A stretch of DNA of 28,445 nucleotides from Bryobacterales bacterium. GTDB taxonomy: Bacteria; Acidobacteriota; Terriglobia; Bryobacterales; Bryobacteraceae. Where the stretch lies: NCBI GenBank assembly GCA_030838885.1, contig JAUZEU010000758.1:1-28445 (forward strand). The letters run 5' to 3'. Shown here one piece after another: positions 15,473-24,292 of this stretch. Position numbers and translations under genes: made by a program. Below the pieces are notes generated by a model that worked only from the letters and a program-made list of their open reading frames with translations, ran no database searches and was not told where the DNA came from. Each line of letters opens with the position of its first letter. Positions within the stretch are counted from its first letter, which is position 1.

Positions 15473-16804
15473 ATGGCTGTCACCAGCACTGATTTCCGGT
15501 TCTCCCTGAACGGCCGGACCATGCAGGTGCGCGATGTCCCGGCCCAGTTCACGCTCCTGGATTACGCCCGTTCTCGCGGCTTTACCGGCGCTAAGGAAGG
15601 CTGTGCCGAGGGCGAATGTGGGGCCTGTGCGATGTTGCTGGTCTGTGATGATCCGGTTTCGCGCACTACTTACCAGGCCGTGAACAGCTGCCTTGTACCG
15701 CTGCCCTCCGTGGCTGACCGCGAGGTCTTCACCGTGGAATCTCTGGCCGAAAACGGCGTACTTTCTGAGGTGCAGACAGCTATGTCGGCCGCGGGCGGTT
15801 CACAGTGCGGGTATTGCACCCCTGGATTTGTGGTCAGCATGTTTGCGGAGCAATACAGGTCCGGACCCGCCACACGGGATGTTCACTCGCTGGGCGGAAA
15901 TCTCTGCCGCTGCACAGGCTATCGCCCGATACACGATGCCTTCTTATCGCTTGGGCCAGCCCCGGCGGGGCGTTTCAAAGAGAGACTTTCAAGACCGGTT
16001 CCGGCGCTCGCTCCCCTTCGCTACGCATCGATGGAGGGGCGGTTTTCGCGGCCGGTATCACTCGACGAGGCACTGCAACTGGCGGCCGACGGCAACTCCC
16101 GTTTTGTGGCGGGAAACACGGATCTGGGTGTTGTCACGAACCTCCGCGGCGAACGGTTTCACCACCTGATCAGCCTGGAAGCAGTTCCGGAGTTGCGTGA
16201 GTTCAATGACGGCCCCGAGGCGGTTGAAATCGGTGCGGCTTTGACTCTGACTGAAATCAGTGAACTCTGGCGTGACGCCCCATCAGTCTTCCGCGAGTGG
16301 CTGCCGCTGTTTGCTTCGGTGCTGATTCGAAACCGCGCTACCCTGGGCGGCAATCTTGCCACAGCATCGCCCATCGGAGATTCCGCGCCGCTGCTCCTGG
16401 CACTGAACGCGGAAGTGCAAATTGCTTCCTTTGCGGGAGAACGATGCCTTCCGCTCGCAGAGTTCTTCACCGGCTATCGAATGACGGCTCTGCGCCCCGG
16501 AGAAGTTCTGCGCTCCATCAGGATTCCGAAACCCTTCCCCGAGTCGGCACGTTTTTTCAAAGTGGCGAAACGCAGCATGGATGACATTAGTACAGTGGCG
16601 GCGGCTATAGCTGTGCTCTGCGATTCCCATGTCCGGATGGGACTGGGCGGAGTGGCTGCCACGCCGGTCGTGTTCGAAGCTCCTGACAGGAACGCACTTC
16701 AGGAACTTCTGCGTACCACGCTGAAACCCATGAGCGATCACAGAGGTTCGGCCGCATACAGGCTGGCACTGGCGCAAAATCTGCTGGCGAGGTTCGAGTC
16801 ATGA
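15473..16804 (+). CDS. xdhA: Xanthine dehydrogenase small subunit, [2Fe-2S]2 plus FAD domains
   Basis: The product is 443 residues from ATG 15473; the frame is open further upstream but there is no better start. The first [2Fe-2S] domain has C44, C49, C52 (EGCAEGECGAC) and C73; the second has C112, C115 (QCGYCTPGF), C145 and C147 (NLCRCTGYRPI). All eight ligands are intact. The FAD-binding domain follows with AGNTDLGV (213-220) and RNRATLGGNLATASPIGD (286-303), and the C-terminal flavoprotein domain ends the chain. This is the XdhA architecture of two-subunit bacterial xanthine dehydrogenases. It carries electrons from the Mo site to NAD. It is the first gene of the purine operon, and its stop overlaps xdhB by ATGA. 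Confidence 0.93.
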   Translation: MAVTSTDFRFSLNGRTMQVRDVPAQFTLLDYARSRGFTGAKEGCAEGECGACAMLLVCDDPVSRTTYQAVNSCLVPLPSVADREVFTVESLAENGVLSEVQTAMSAAGGSQCGYCTPGFVVSMFAEQYRSGPATRDVHSLGGNLCRCTGYRPIHDAFLSLGPAPAGRFKERLSRPVPALAPLRYASMEGRFSRPVSLDEALQLAADGNSRFVAGNTDLGVVTNLRGERFHHLISLEAVPELREFNDGPEAVEIGAALTLTEISELWRDAPSVFREWLPLFASVLIRNRATLGGNLATASPIGDSAPLLLALNAEVQIASFAGERCLPLAEFFTGYRMTALRPGEVLRSIRIPKPFPESARFFKVAKRSMDDISTVAAAIAVLCDSHVRMGLGGVAATPVVFEAPDRNALQELLRTTLKPMSDHRGSAAYRLALAQNLLARFES

Positions 16805-19032
16805 GCGGCTTTCCTCATGAGAGCGCCGTAGCCCACGCCACCGGAGCCGCTCTCTACACAGACGATCTGCTGAACCGCTTCCCGGGAATTCTCCACGCCT
16901 GGCCGGTACTGTCGCCCCATGCCCACGCACTGGTAACCGGGCTTGATGTCGCCGCCGCAATAGCGGTGCCCGGTGTTGTCACAACTCTCACGGCATCCGA
17001 TGTGCCGGGTGAGGGCGACTCCGGAGCGAACAAGCGGGATGAGCCCTTATTCCCATCCGAGGTCACCTATCATTCCCAGCCCATAGCATGGGTTCTGGCC
17101 GATACTCTCGAAGCCGCGAGACTAGGGGCGGCGCAGGTGTCCGTTCAGTACAAGCCGCTGTCCGCGATCCTGAGCATTCACGACGCGATAGAGGCGGAGA
17201 GCTTTCACTCCGGTCCGTTTCGCATAAGGCGTGGCGACGCTGCGCTGGAAGTCGCGAACAGTCCGCACCGGTTATCCGGCCAACTCGAAATTGGGGGTCA
17301 GGAACACTTCTATCTGGAAACGCAATGCGCCATCTCGCGCATGGACGATGCGGGTGGAATTCTCGTCCATTCCTCCACCCAGCATCCGAGCGAGACGCAG
17401 GAGGTTGTGGCGCGTGTGCTGGGCATTCCGCGGCATCTTATTACGGTGGAGTGCCTGCGGATGGGCGGCGCCTTCGGTGGCAAAGAAGTCCAGGCGAATC
17501 CGTGGGCCGCGGTCGCTGCATTGGGCACGTGGAAGACGGAGCGCCCGGTCAGAGTGCGGTTGCCTCGCGTGCTGGACATGGCGCTTACCGGAAAGCGGCA
17601 TCCGTTCTACGGTCGCTTCAACGCCGGCTTCGATACTGACGGCCGTCTGCGCGGGCTGGAGCTTTCCATGTACTCCGATGGCGGGTGGAGCCTGGACCTC
17701 TCAGACCCTGTTCTCTGGCGCGCCCTGTTCCACTGCGACAACGCGTACCTGATACCGGCGCTCGATGCAGCCGGCTGGGTCTGCAAGACCAACAAGACTT
17801 CGCAGACTGCCTTTCGCGGCTTTGGCGGACCGCAGGGCATGATCGCTGTGGAAGATATCCTCGACAGGATTGCGCGGCATCTGGACCTTTCGCCCCATGC
17901 GGTTCGGGAGCGGAACTTCTACCGTGAAGGCGATGTTACTCACTACGGCCAGCCGGTCAAAGATGCCTCACGTATCGCGCGCATTTGGCAGGAACTGAAG
18001 GAGTCGAGCGATTATGAAGCGCGCCTGCAGTCAGTCGCGCAGTTCAACTCGACGCATAAGCATTTGAAGCGCGGCATCGCGATCACGCCTGTGAAGTTTG
18101 GCATTTCATTCACGGCGACCTTCTTCAATCAGGCAGGTGCGCTGGTATTGATCTATCGCGACGGCAGCGTGCAGGTGAACCATGGCGGCACGGAGATGGG
18201 CCAGGGGCTGCACACCAAAATCCGCAGGATCGCGGCGGAAAGCCTCGGGCTCCCGCTGGATGCTATCCGAGTCATGCCCACCAGCACCGCCAAAATTCCG
18301 AACACCTCCCCTACCGCTGCCTCGGCGGGAACGGACCTGAACGGAGCAGCCGTGCTGGACGCCTGCAAACAGATTCAGGCGCGGCTGGCTCCGGTTGCGG
18401 CCGGACTTCTGGAGCGCGCGGAAGGGCGTTCGGTGCCGTTCGTTGATGTGGTGGAAGCCGCGTACCGGCAACGCATCCAGTTGTTTGCTCATGGTTACTA
18501 CCGCACGCCCGAAATACATTTCGATCCGAAAACCGCCACCGGAAAGCCCTTCCACTATTTCGCTTATGGCGCGGCGGTATCCGAAGTGGAAGTCGACGGC
18601 TTTACCGGCGAGAACCGGACGTTGCGCGTGGACATACTCCAGGACACAGGGGATTCCGTTTCAACACTGGTGGACCGCGGCCAGATCGAAGGCGGCTTCG
18701 TGCAGGGGTTGGGCTGGCTTACGCTCGAAGAACTGGTGTGGGATGACAAAGGAAAACTCGCCACTGCAGGTGCATCCACGTACAAGCTGCCATCCTGGCC
18801 GGAGATGCCCCCGGTCTTCAATGTGGGCTTCCTGCAGCGCGCCACCGAACCGGGTGTCATCTTTGGCAGCAAGGCTGTAGGCGAACCTCCGCTGATGCTC
18901 GCCATCTCCGTGCGGGAGGCGATACGAGCCGCTATCGCGGCGTTTGGCAAGGGCGGCGTTATCACGCTGGATAGCCCGGCCACTCCTGAGCGCATCTACT
19001 GGGCCATCGAGCGCGCCCGGAGCGTTGCTTGA
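16801..19032 (+). CDS. xdhB: Xanthine dehydrogenase molybdopterin subunit
   Basis: The protein has 743 residues. It oxidises hypoxanthine and xanthine to urate at the Mo centre. Expected active-site residues are visible: E168 (GGQEHFYLET), R339 (TAFRGFGGPQG) and E695 (AVGEPPLML), matching the positions used by bacterial and mammalian XDH for purine binding and base catalysis. MGGAFGGKE (221-229) is the cofactor-binding glycine motif. The Glu-Arg pair supports true purine specificity rather than aldehyde oxidation. The stop TGA overlaps the TTG start of guanine deaminase. No xdhC sulfuration/insertion factor is in the operon. Confidence 0.95.
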   Translation: MSGFPHESAVAHATGAALYTDDLLNRFPGILHAWPVLSPHAHALVTGLDVAAAIAVPGVVTTLTASDVPGEGDSGANKRDEPLFPSEVTYHSQPIAWVLADTLEAARLGAAQVSVQYKPLSAILSIHDAIEAESFHSGPFRIRRGDAALEVANSPHRLSGQLEIGGQEHFYLETQCAISRMDDAGGILVHSSTQHPSETQEVVARVLGIPRHLITVECLRMGGAFGGKEVQANPWAAVAALGTWKTERPVRVRLPRVLDMALTGKRHPFYGRFNAGFDTDGRLRGLELSMYSDGGWSLDLSDPVLWRALFHCDNAYLIPALDAAGWVCKTNKTSQTAFRGFGGPQGMIAVEDILDRIARHLDLSPHAVRERNFYREGDVTHYGQPVKDASRIARIWQELKESSDYEARLQSVAQFNSTHKHLKRGIAITPVKFGISFTATFFNQAGALVLIYRDGSVQVNHGGTEMGQGLHTKIRRIAAESLGLPLDAIRVMPTSTAKIPNTSPTAASAGTDLNGAAVLDACKQIQARLAPVAAGLLERAEGRSVPFVDVVEAAYRQRIQLFAHGYYRTPEIHFDPKTATGKPFHYFAYGAAVSEVEVDGFTGENRTLRVDILQDTGDSVSTLVDRGQIEGGFVQGLGWLTLEELVWDDKGKLATAGASTYKLPSWPEMPPVFNVGFLQRATEPGVIFGSKAVGEPPLMLAISVREAIRAAIAAFGKGGVITLDSPATPERIYWAIERARSVA

Positions 19033-20321
19033 TCCTGATCCGGGCTGCAATTTTTCACACCACAGGCAATCCGTTCCATTCGAGCAGCGCAATGGCCTCG
19101 TTCCCGGACGGAGCACTGGCCATCGCCGAAGGCCGTGTGGCAGCCTGCGGCGATTACGCGGACGTGCGCCGAGGCTACCCCGATGCGCCTGTGCGCGACC
19201 TTCGGGGCGGATACCTGCTGCCAGGCTTTGTAGACACCCACCTTCACTTCCCGCAGGTGAGAGTTCTGGGGGGCCTGGGGTATTCGCTCCTCGAATGGCT
19301 GGACGCCCTGACCCTTCCGGAAGAGGCGCGCCTGGCGGATGCCGCCTACGCCTGTACAATTGCCAAAGAGTTCGTGCGCAACCTCGCCGCGCATGGCACA
19401 ACCACGTCGCTGGTCTTTGGGTCTCACTTTCCGAACGCAATGGCGGCTCTGTTCCACGCCGCGGAAAGCGCCGGATTGCGCGTGATCAGCGGCCTGGTGT
19501 TGGCCGACCGCAATCTTCGCCCGGAGCTGCATCAGACGCCCGGCGCTGCTTATGAGGAAAGCCAGGAACTGATCCGGCGCTTTCATGGGCGCGGCAGACT
19601 TGGCTACGCGGTAACACCGCGTTTCGCTCTCTCCACCACCGAACCAATGCTGGAGGCATGCCAGACGTTGTTACAACAGCAACCCGGCCTGCACCTCACA
19701 ACCCACATCAATGAGAATGTGCGGGAGGTGGAAGAGGTGGCCCGCCTGTTCCCCTGGGCCGGTGACTACCTGTCCGTCTACGAACGTTTCGAACTGGCCG
19801 GTCGACGCTCCGTCTTCGCCCATAACGTGCAGAGCACTAACTCGGAACTGCAACGACTCGCCGGACACGGCTCCTCGGTCGCGCATTGCCCGTGCAGTAA
19901 TGCCGCACTCGGAAGCGGGATCTTCCCTCTGCGTCGTCATCTGGAGGCGAGGGTGCGCTTTGCGCTCGGGACAGATGTCGGGGGCGGCACCGGGTTCGGC
20001 ATGATGAAAGAAGCCCTGCAGGCCTATCTAATGCAGCGTGTGGCGCATGACCCTGTCACGCTGAACCCTGCACAAATGCTGTATCTGGCCACTCGTGCGG
20101 GTGCGGAAGCGCTGGCGCTCGACAGCGAAACGGGAGACTTCGGCGCTGGCAAGTCCGCCGATTACGTCTATCTGCAGCCTCCCTCCGGCAGCGCGCTGGA
20201 AGGCGTTCTGAAGAACGTCGAAGATCCGGAACGTGTACTCGCCGCAATCATTACGCTGGCGGGGGCGGAAAGTATTCGCGAAGTTCGTGTGGAAGGCGAT
20301 CTGGTCTATGAAGCTTCATGA
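19029..20321 (+). CDS. guaD: Guanine deaminase
   Basis: The product is 430 residues starting at TTG 19029, with GGAG (19019-19022) 6 nt upstream and a TTGA overlap with the xdhB stop. This amidohydrolase converts guanine to xanthine and ammonia, feeding XDH. Metal and substrate residues: H71 and H73 (PGFVDTHLHFPQ), H226 and E229 (THINEN), H265 (FAHNV), and D316 (ALGTDVGGGTGFG). SVAHCPCSNAALGSG is the usual guanine deaminase signature separating it from other cytosine/adenosine-type amidohydrolases. Length fits the family. The end overlaps the next gene by 14 nt. Confidence 0.95.
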   Translation: MILIRAAIFHTTGNPFHSSSAMASFPDGALAIAEGRVAACGDYADVRRGYPDAPVRDLRGGYLLPGFVDTHLHFPQVRVLGGLGYSLLEWLDALTLPEEARLADAAYACTIAKEFVRNLAAHGTTTSLVFGSHFPNAMAALFHAAESAGLRVISGLVLADRNLRPELHQTPGAAYEESQELIRRFHGRGRLGYAVTPRFALSTTEPMLEACQTLLQQQPGLHLTTHINENVREVEEVARLFPWAGDYLSVYERFELAGRRSVFAHNVQSTNSELQRLAGHGSSVAHCPCSNAALGSGIFPLRRHLEARVRFALGTDVGGGTGFGMMKEALQAYLMQRVAHDPVTLNPAQMLYLATRAGAEALALDSETGDFGAGKSADYVYLQPPSGSALEGVLKNVEDPERVLAAIITLAGAESIREVRVEGDLVYEAS

Positions 20322-20799
20322 ACTGAATACCATGGACCAGGCGCAGTTCGTGTCCGCCATCGGATGGGTGTTCGAGCATTCCCCCTGGGTGGCGGAACGG
20401 GCCTGGCACGAGCGGCCTTTTGCGGCCCTCGACGTATTGTCCCGCGCCATGAATCAAATCGTGGAATCCGCCACGGCTGCTGAACAACTCGCGCTGCTGC
20501 GGGCACATCCGGATCTGGGGACGCGGGCGAAAGTCAGCCTGAGTTCCGAGCGGGAGCAGGCAGGCGCCGGTCTGGACAAACTCACGCCCGAAGAACACGA
20601 GACGCTGCTCCGCCTCAACACCGCTTACAAAGAGAAATTCGGGTTTCCTTTCCTGTACGCGGTAAAAGGCAGCAGTAAGTTCGATATCCTGGACGCGCTC
20701 AGCAGCCGGCTGCAACGTATGCCGGCCGAAGAGTTCGCCACGGCGCTGCAGCAGGTTTACCGGATCGCACGATTCCGGCTGGAAGAGATCATTCAATGA
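20308..20799 (+). CDS. 2-oxo-4-hydroxy-4-carboxy-5-ureidoimidazoline (OHCU) decarboxylase
   Basis: The product is 163 residues from ATG 20308, inside the guaD end; an internal ATG at 20335 is possible but has no better ribosome-binding site. The family hallmarks are present: the catalytic-His motif RAHPDLGTRAK, SSEREQAGAGL, LNTAYKEKFGFPFLYAVKG and a helical C-terminus RLEEIIQ. It gives S-allantoin by stereospecific decarboxylation of the HIU hydrolase product. It sits directly before uricase with an ATGA overlap. Bacillus subtilis PucL carries the same two activities, in the same order, as one fused protein. Confidence 0.94.
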   Translation: MKLHELNTMDQAQFVSAIGWVFEHSPWVAERAWHERPFAALDVLSRAMNQIVESATAAEQLALLRAHPDLGTRAKVSLSSEREQAGAGLDKLTPEEHETLLRLNTAYKEKFGFPFLYAVKGSSKFDILDALSSRLQRMPAEEFATALQQVYRIARFRLEEIIQ

Positions 20800-21644
20800 A
20801 TACATTCGCAAGCGGGCCAAAGAGGAGTTACTACGGAAAGGGCGACGTAATAGCCTACCGTCTGCACCGGGACGGAAATCACGCAGCCGGTGAAAACCCG
20901 GTGTTCGGGGCGAATGTCAAAATCCTGATTTACGGGGACGCGTTCTGGCCCACTTACACGACCGGTGATAACACCGGCCTCATCGCGACCGACTCCATGA
21001 AGAACTTCGTGCAGCGGGAAACCATGAACTTCCCTGGGTACGATCTCGAATCTTACTGTCAGTTTCTGGCTGAGAAGTTCCTGGCGAAGTATCCGCAGGT
21101 GGAAGGCGCGCAGTTGTCGGCGGTCAGCATCCCTTACGAGCCTCTGGGCGGAGCTGTCACCTATGCCCCAGGCGGTCCGGATCGGGCCTTCGCTTCGATC
21201 GAACTTACGCGCGACGGCTCTGCTACCACGCGTTCCGGCATCACGGGATTCCGCCTGCTAAGGCTGAATGGCAGCGCCTTCAAAGGCTTTGTCCGGGACG
21301 AATACACCACTCTGCCCGACATTACGAATCGCCCCCTGAACATGTGGCTTGACCTCGACTGGACTTACACCTCCAACGAGGCGGCGTTCGGCGGCGGCGC
21401 GGTCACAAAGCAGGTGCGCAAGATTGTTCACGACGTCTTCGCAGGCTTCGCATCCGGCAGCATCCAGCAGATCATTTATCAAATGGGAGAGAAGATGCTG
21501 GCCGAGATACCGGCTATCAGTGAAATCCACCTGGAGGGCAACAACCGCACCTGGGACACAATCTCCGAACAGGGCGACTCTCTTGGAATCTATACCGATG
21601 CCAGGCCTCCGTATGGCTGCCTGGGTCTGACAATGAAGCGGTAA
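20796..21644 (+). CDS. Urate oxidase (uricase, cofactor-free)
   Basis: The protein has 282 residues. It oxidises urate to 5-hydroxyisourate using O2 and releases H2O2, without metal or flavin. Motifs: YYGKGDV with the catalytic K15, NTGLIATDSMKN with T65 (the Lys-Thr dyad), FKGFVRDEYTTLPDITNR (162-179, urate-stacking F and binding R), SIQQII with the binding Q at about 224, and NNRTWDT at 249-255, as in Bacillus-type uricases. Both halves of the tandem T-fold are present. ATG 20796 overlaps the OHCU decarboxylase stop. It stands before HIU hydrolase, so product channelling within the operon is likely. Confidence 0.95.
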   Translation: MNTFASGPKRSYYGKGDVIAYRLHRDGNHAAGENPVFGANVKILIYGDAFWPTYTTGDNTGLIATDSMKNFVQRETMNFPGYDLESYCQFLAEKFLAKYPQVEGAQLSAVSIPYEPLGGAVTYAPGGPDRAFASIELTRDGSATTRSGITGFRLLRLNGSAFKGFVRDEYTTLPDITNRPLNMWLDLDWTYTSNEAAFGGGAVTKQVRKIVHDVFAGFASGSIQQIIYQMGEKMLAEIPAISEIHLEGNNRTWDTISEQGDSLGIYTDARPPYGCLGLTMKR

Positions 21645-21646
21645 AG

Positions 21647-21976
21647 ATGGCGCACATCTCCACTCACGTGCTGGATCTAGCAAGGGGCAAACCCGCAGCG
21701 GGGATTTCCCTGGAGTTACACCACGGATTAGTTCCGAGAGCCACTACCCAAACCAACGCTGACGGCCGCACGGCTAAACCCCTGGTTCAGGCGGAGAGCC
21801 TGGCTCCGGGCGCGTATAGCATCACGTTTCATGTCGGCGATTATTTCCGCGCTCAGAATATTGAAGGCTTTTATGAGCACATCACCGTCAGTTTTGTGGT
21901 GAAGGATGTTCACGCGAATTACCATGTCCCGCTGCTTCTGTCGCCCTACGGATACAGCACGTACCGGGGCTCATGA
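21647..21976 (+). CDS. 5-hydroxyisourate hydrolase (transthyretin-like)
   Basis: The protein has 109 residues. ISTHVLD with H7 at the N-terminus, NADGR with R41, YHVPLLLSPYGYSTYRGS with H93 and the diagnostic C-terminal YRGS (106-109) mark the transthyretin-related HIU hydrolase rather than transthyretin. It forms a tetramer and opens the HIU ring to OHCU. No signal peptide is present, so it is cytoplasmic. It begins 2 nt after the uricase stop and overlaps allantoate amidohydrolase by ATGA. Confidence 0.95.
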   Translation: MAHISTHVLDLARGKPAAGISLELHHGLVPRATTQTNADGRTAKPLVQAESLAPGAYSITFHVGDYFRAQNIEGFYEHITVSFVVKDVHANYHVPLLLSPYGYSTYRGS

Positions 21977-23121
21977 GAGAGCTGGCACAAAGAGTGATCG
22001 CCTGCTGCCGTGAGCTGGCAGACTTCAGCGAGGAGCCGGGGCGCACGACACGCACTTTCCTCTCGCCGCCGATGCGTGACGTTCACCGGGTCCTGGGCAC
22101 CTGGATGGAGAGCATTGGGATGCGTGTTTGGGTGGACGCCGCCGGGAACCTGCGCGGCCTCTACGGCGACCCGACGGCGCCGCGCCTCATCATTGGCTCG
22201 CATCTGGACACTGTTCCGAACGCGGGTGCGTTTGACGGCATTTTGGGTGTGGTGCTTGGCATCGCGATGGCCGAACTGCAGCCGCGCAGGTCTCTCGAGG
22301 TGGTCGGCTTTTCAGAGGAGGAAGGCGTCCGTTTTGGATTCCCTTTCATTGGAAGCCTGGCCTTCACCGGCTGTCCGCTGCTACCCCAGGTCAAAGAGGC
22401 GATCGCAGCCTACGGACTGAACCCCAGCGAACTTCCTGCTGCCCGATACGCACCCGAGTGCGTGGCTTACCTCGAGTTCCACATTGAACAGGGACCGGTG
22501 CTGGAGAGCCTCGGAATCCCTCTGGCCGCGGTAGATGCCATCGCCGGCCAGAGCCGCTTCCTGCTCACCTTCAAAGGTAAAGCGAATCACGCCGGCACCA
22601 CGCCTATGAGGCTTCGTCAGGATGCACTCGCGGCGGCCGCGCAGTGGATCGGGGAAGTGGAATCCTACGCAGCTGGCTGCGACGGCCTGGTCGCAACGGT
22701 GGGCTCGCTGAAAGTCTCGCCCAACGCAGGAAACGTTATTCCAGGAGAGGTCCAGGCGAGCCTGGACGTCCGTCACTCCGACAATGTCCAGCGCCTTCGT
22801 GCTGTACAGGATCTGCTGACCTCGGCTGAGAAGATCTGCGCAGCGCGCCGCATCGAACTCGCATACGAACAGCGCCTCGATCAACCCGCGGTTCCAATGA
22901 ACAATGACCTGACGCAGCTACTCGGTTTACATCGGATGACGAGCGCCGCCGGACATGACGCCATGATCGTTGCCCCGCATATCCCTTCCACCATGTTGTT
23001 TCTCAGAAGCCCGGGGGGGATCAGCCACCACCCCGATGAGACTGTCCTCCCTGAGGACGTCGAGGCGGCACTCGAAGCGGGCGCGCGCTTTATCTCAGCA
23101 CTGGGGGCGAAGTATGTCTGA
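21973..23121 (+). CDS. allC: Allantoate amidohydrolase (M20 family)
   Basis: The protein has 382 residues. Metal-binding and catalytic residues of the M20 amidohydrolase/carbamoylase group are visible: H77 (GSHLDTV), D88 (AGAFDG), E115 and E116 (SEEEGVRF), H170 (EFHIEQGPVLE) and H353 (SHHPDE). The family includes allantoate amidohydrolase, N-carbamoyl amino-acid hydrolases and ureidoglycolate amidohydrolase; the operon position and the separate UAH-like paralogue downstream point to allantoate to S-ureidoglycine, CO2 and NH3. The last 8 nt overlap the allantoinase start. The two paralogues could in principle have exchanged roles. Confidence 0.85.
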   Translation: MRELAQRVIACCRELADFSEEPGRTTRTFLSPPMRDVHRVLGTWMESIGMRVWVDAAGNLRGLYGDPTAPRLIIGSHLDTVPNAGAFDGILGVVLGIAMAELQPRRSLEVVGFSEEEGVRFGFPFIGSLAFTGCPLLPQVKEAIAAYGLNPSELPAARYAPECVAYLEFHIEQGPVLESLGIPLAAVDAIAGQSRFLLTFKGKANHAGTTPMRLRQDALAAAAQWIGEVESYAAGCDGLVATVGSLKVSPNAGNVIPGEVQASLDVRHSDNVQRLRAVQDLLTSAEKICAARRIELAYEQRLDQPAVPMNNDLTQLLGLHRMTSAAGHDAMIVAPHIPSTMLFLRSPGGISHHPDETVLPEDVEAALEAGARFISALGAKYV

Positions 23122-24292
23122 CCTGATCGTTCTTCCCGGCATCATCGATGTGCACGTCCACTTCAACGAGCCTGGCCGAGCCAACTGGGAAGGCGCGGCG
23201 ACCGGCAGCCGGGCACTCGCCGCGGGCGGCGGGACCGTCTTTATCGATATGCCGCTGAACTCCACTCCCTGCACCGTGACGGCGGCCGACTTCGATCGGA
23301 AGCGCGAGGCACTGGAAGCCACCTCCATCTGCGACTTCGCGCTGTGGGGCGGTCTGACTCCCGACAGCATCCCGCATATGGCCGAACTCGCGGATCGCGG
23401 CGTAATCGGCTTCAAGGCGTTCATGTGCGATTCCGGGCTGCCGGAGTTTCCCCGGGCCGACGATCTCACGCTGCTGGAGGGCATGACCGAAGCCGCACGG
23501 CTGGGTCTGCCGGTGGCTGTGCACGCCGAAAGCGAGGAGATCACCCGCCGGCTGACAAACCGGCTCCGCGCTCATGGCCGGAACGACGCGGAGGCTTTCC
23601 TGGAATCGCGCCCGGTGATTGCCGAAGTGGAAGCGATCCGGCGCGCCGGGGTGCTGGCGCGCGAGACCGGGTGCAAGCTGCATATTGTCCATATCAGTTC
23701 CGGCAGCGGAGTGGCGGCGGCTTTACAGGCGCGCGCGGAAGGCGCTGACATCACGCTGGAAACCTGCCCTCATTATCTGTTCTTCACCGAAGACGACCTG
23801 CGAAAAATCGGACCCATTGCGAAGTGCGCCCCTCCGCTGCGAAGCAAAGCGGAGCAGGAGGCGCTGTGGGCTGCCGTCCTGGGCGGGCAAATCGATATGA
23901 TCGGTTCCGACCACTCGCCGTGCCCTCCCGAGATGAAGGACAGGGCGGACTTCTTCGAGATTTGGGGAGGCATCGCCGGAGTGCAATCGACCCTGCCTGT
24001 GTTGCTGGAGCGCGGGCTTCCGCTCCACCAGATCGCGGCGCTTACGTCCGTCAACGGAGCCCGCCGCTTCAACATCGAAGACCCCGGCAGAGAGGATTAC
24101 GTCCTGATCGATCCCAACGGTGTCACCGAAGTCAATGAGCACACGCTGCTGCACCGGCATCGCACCAGCCCGTACTCCGGGCTGAAGCTGCGCGGCGCCA
24201 TCCGCCAGACGATTCGCCGGGGCGAGGTGATCTATTCCGATGGCGAAATCACCGCCCGCACCAATGGGAGACTGATAAGACCGAATGCATAA
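23114..24292 (+). CDS. allB: Allantoinase, N-terminally short
   Basis: The product is 392 residues from ATG 23114, with GGGGGCGA upstream, overlapping allC by 8 nt. It hydrolyses S-allantoin to allantoate. Binuclear metal ligands: H14 and H16 (IIDVHVHFNEPG), K101 (the carbamylated lysine, GFKAFM), H137 (AVHAES), H193 (VHISSGSG) and D266 (GSDHSPCPPEMKD). Typical allantoinases have about 45-50 residues before the HVHFNEPG motif, forming half of a beta-sandwich; here only about 13 residues precede it, while the C-terminal half (RGEVIYSDGEI) is retained. The DNA upstream is coding for allC, so the missing part is not simply a wrong start choice in this frame. Catalytic residues are complete and activity is expected. 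Confidence 0.93.
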   Translation: MSDLIVLPGIIDVHVHFNEPGRANWEGAATGSRALAAGGGTVFIDMPLNSTPCTVTAADFDRKREALEATSICDFALWGGLTPDSIPHMAELADRGVIGFKAFMCDSGLPEFPRADDLTLLEGMTEAARLGLPVAVHAESEEITRRLTNRLRAHGRNDAEAFLESRPVIAEVEAIRRAGVLARETGCKLHIVHISSGSGVAAALQARAEGADITLETCPHYLFFTEDDLRKIGPIAKCAPPLRSKAEQEALWAAVLGGQIDMIGSDHSPCPPEMKDRADFFEIWGGIAGVQSTLPVLLERGLPLHQIAALTSVNGARRFNIEDPGREDYVLIDPNGVTEVNEHTLLHRHRTSPYSGLKLRGAIRQTIRRGEVIYSDGEITARTNGRLIRPNA

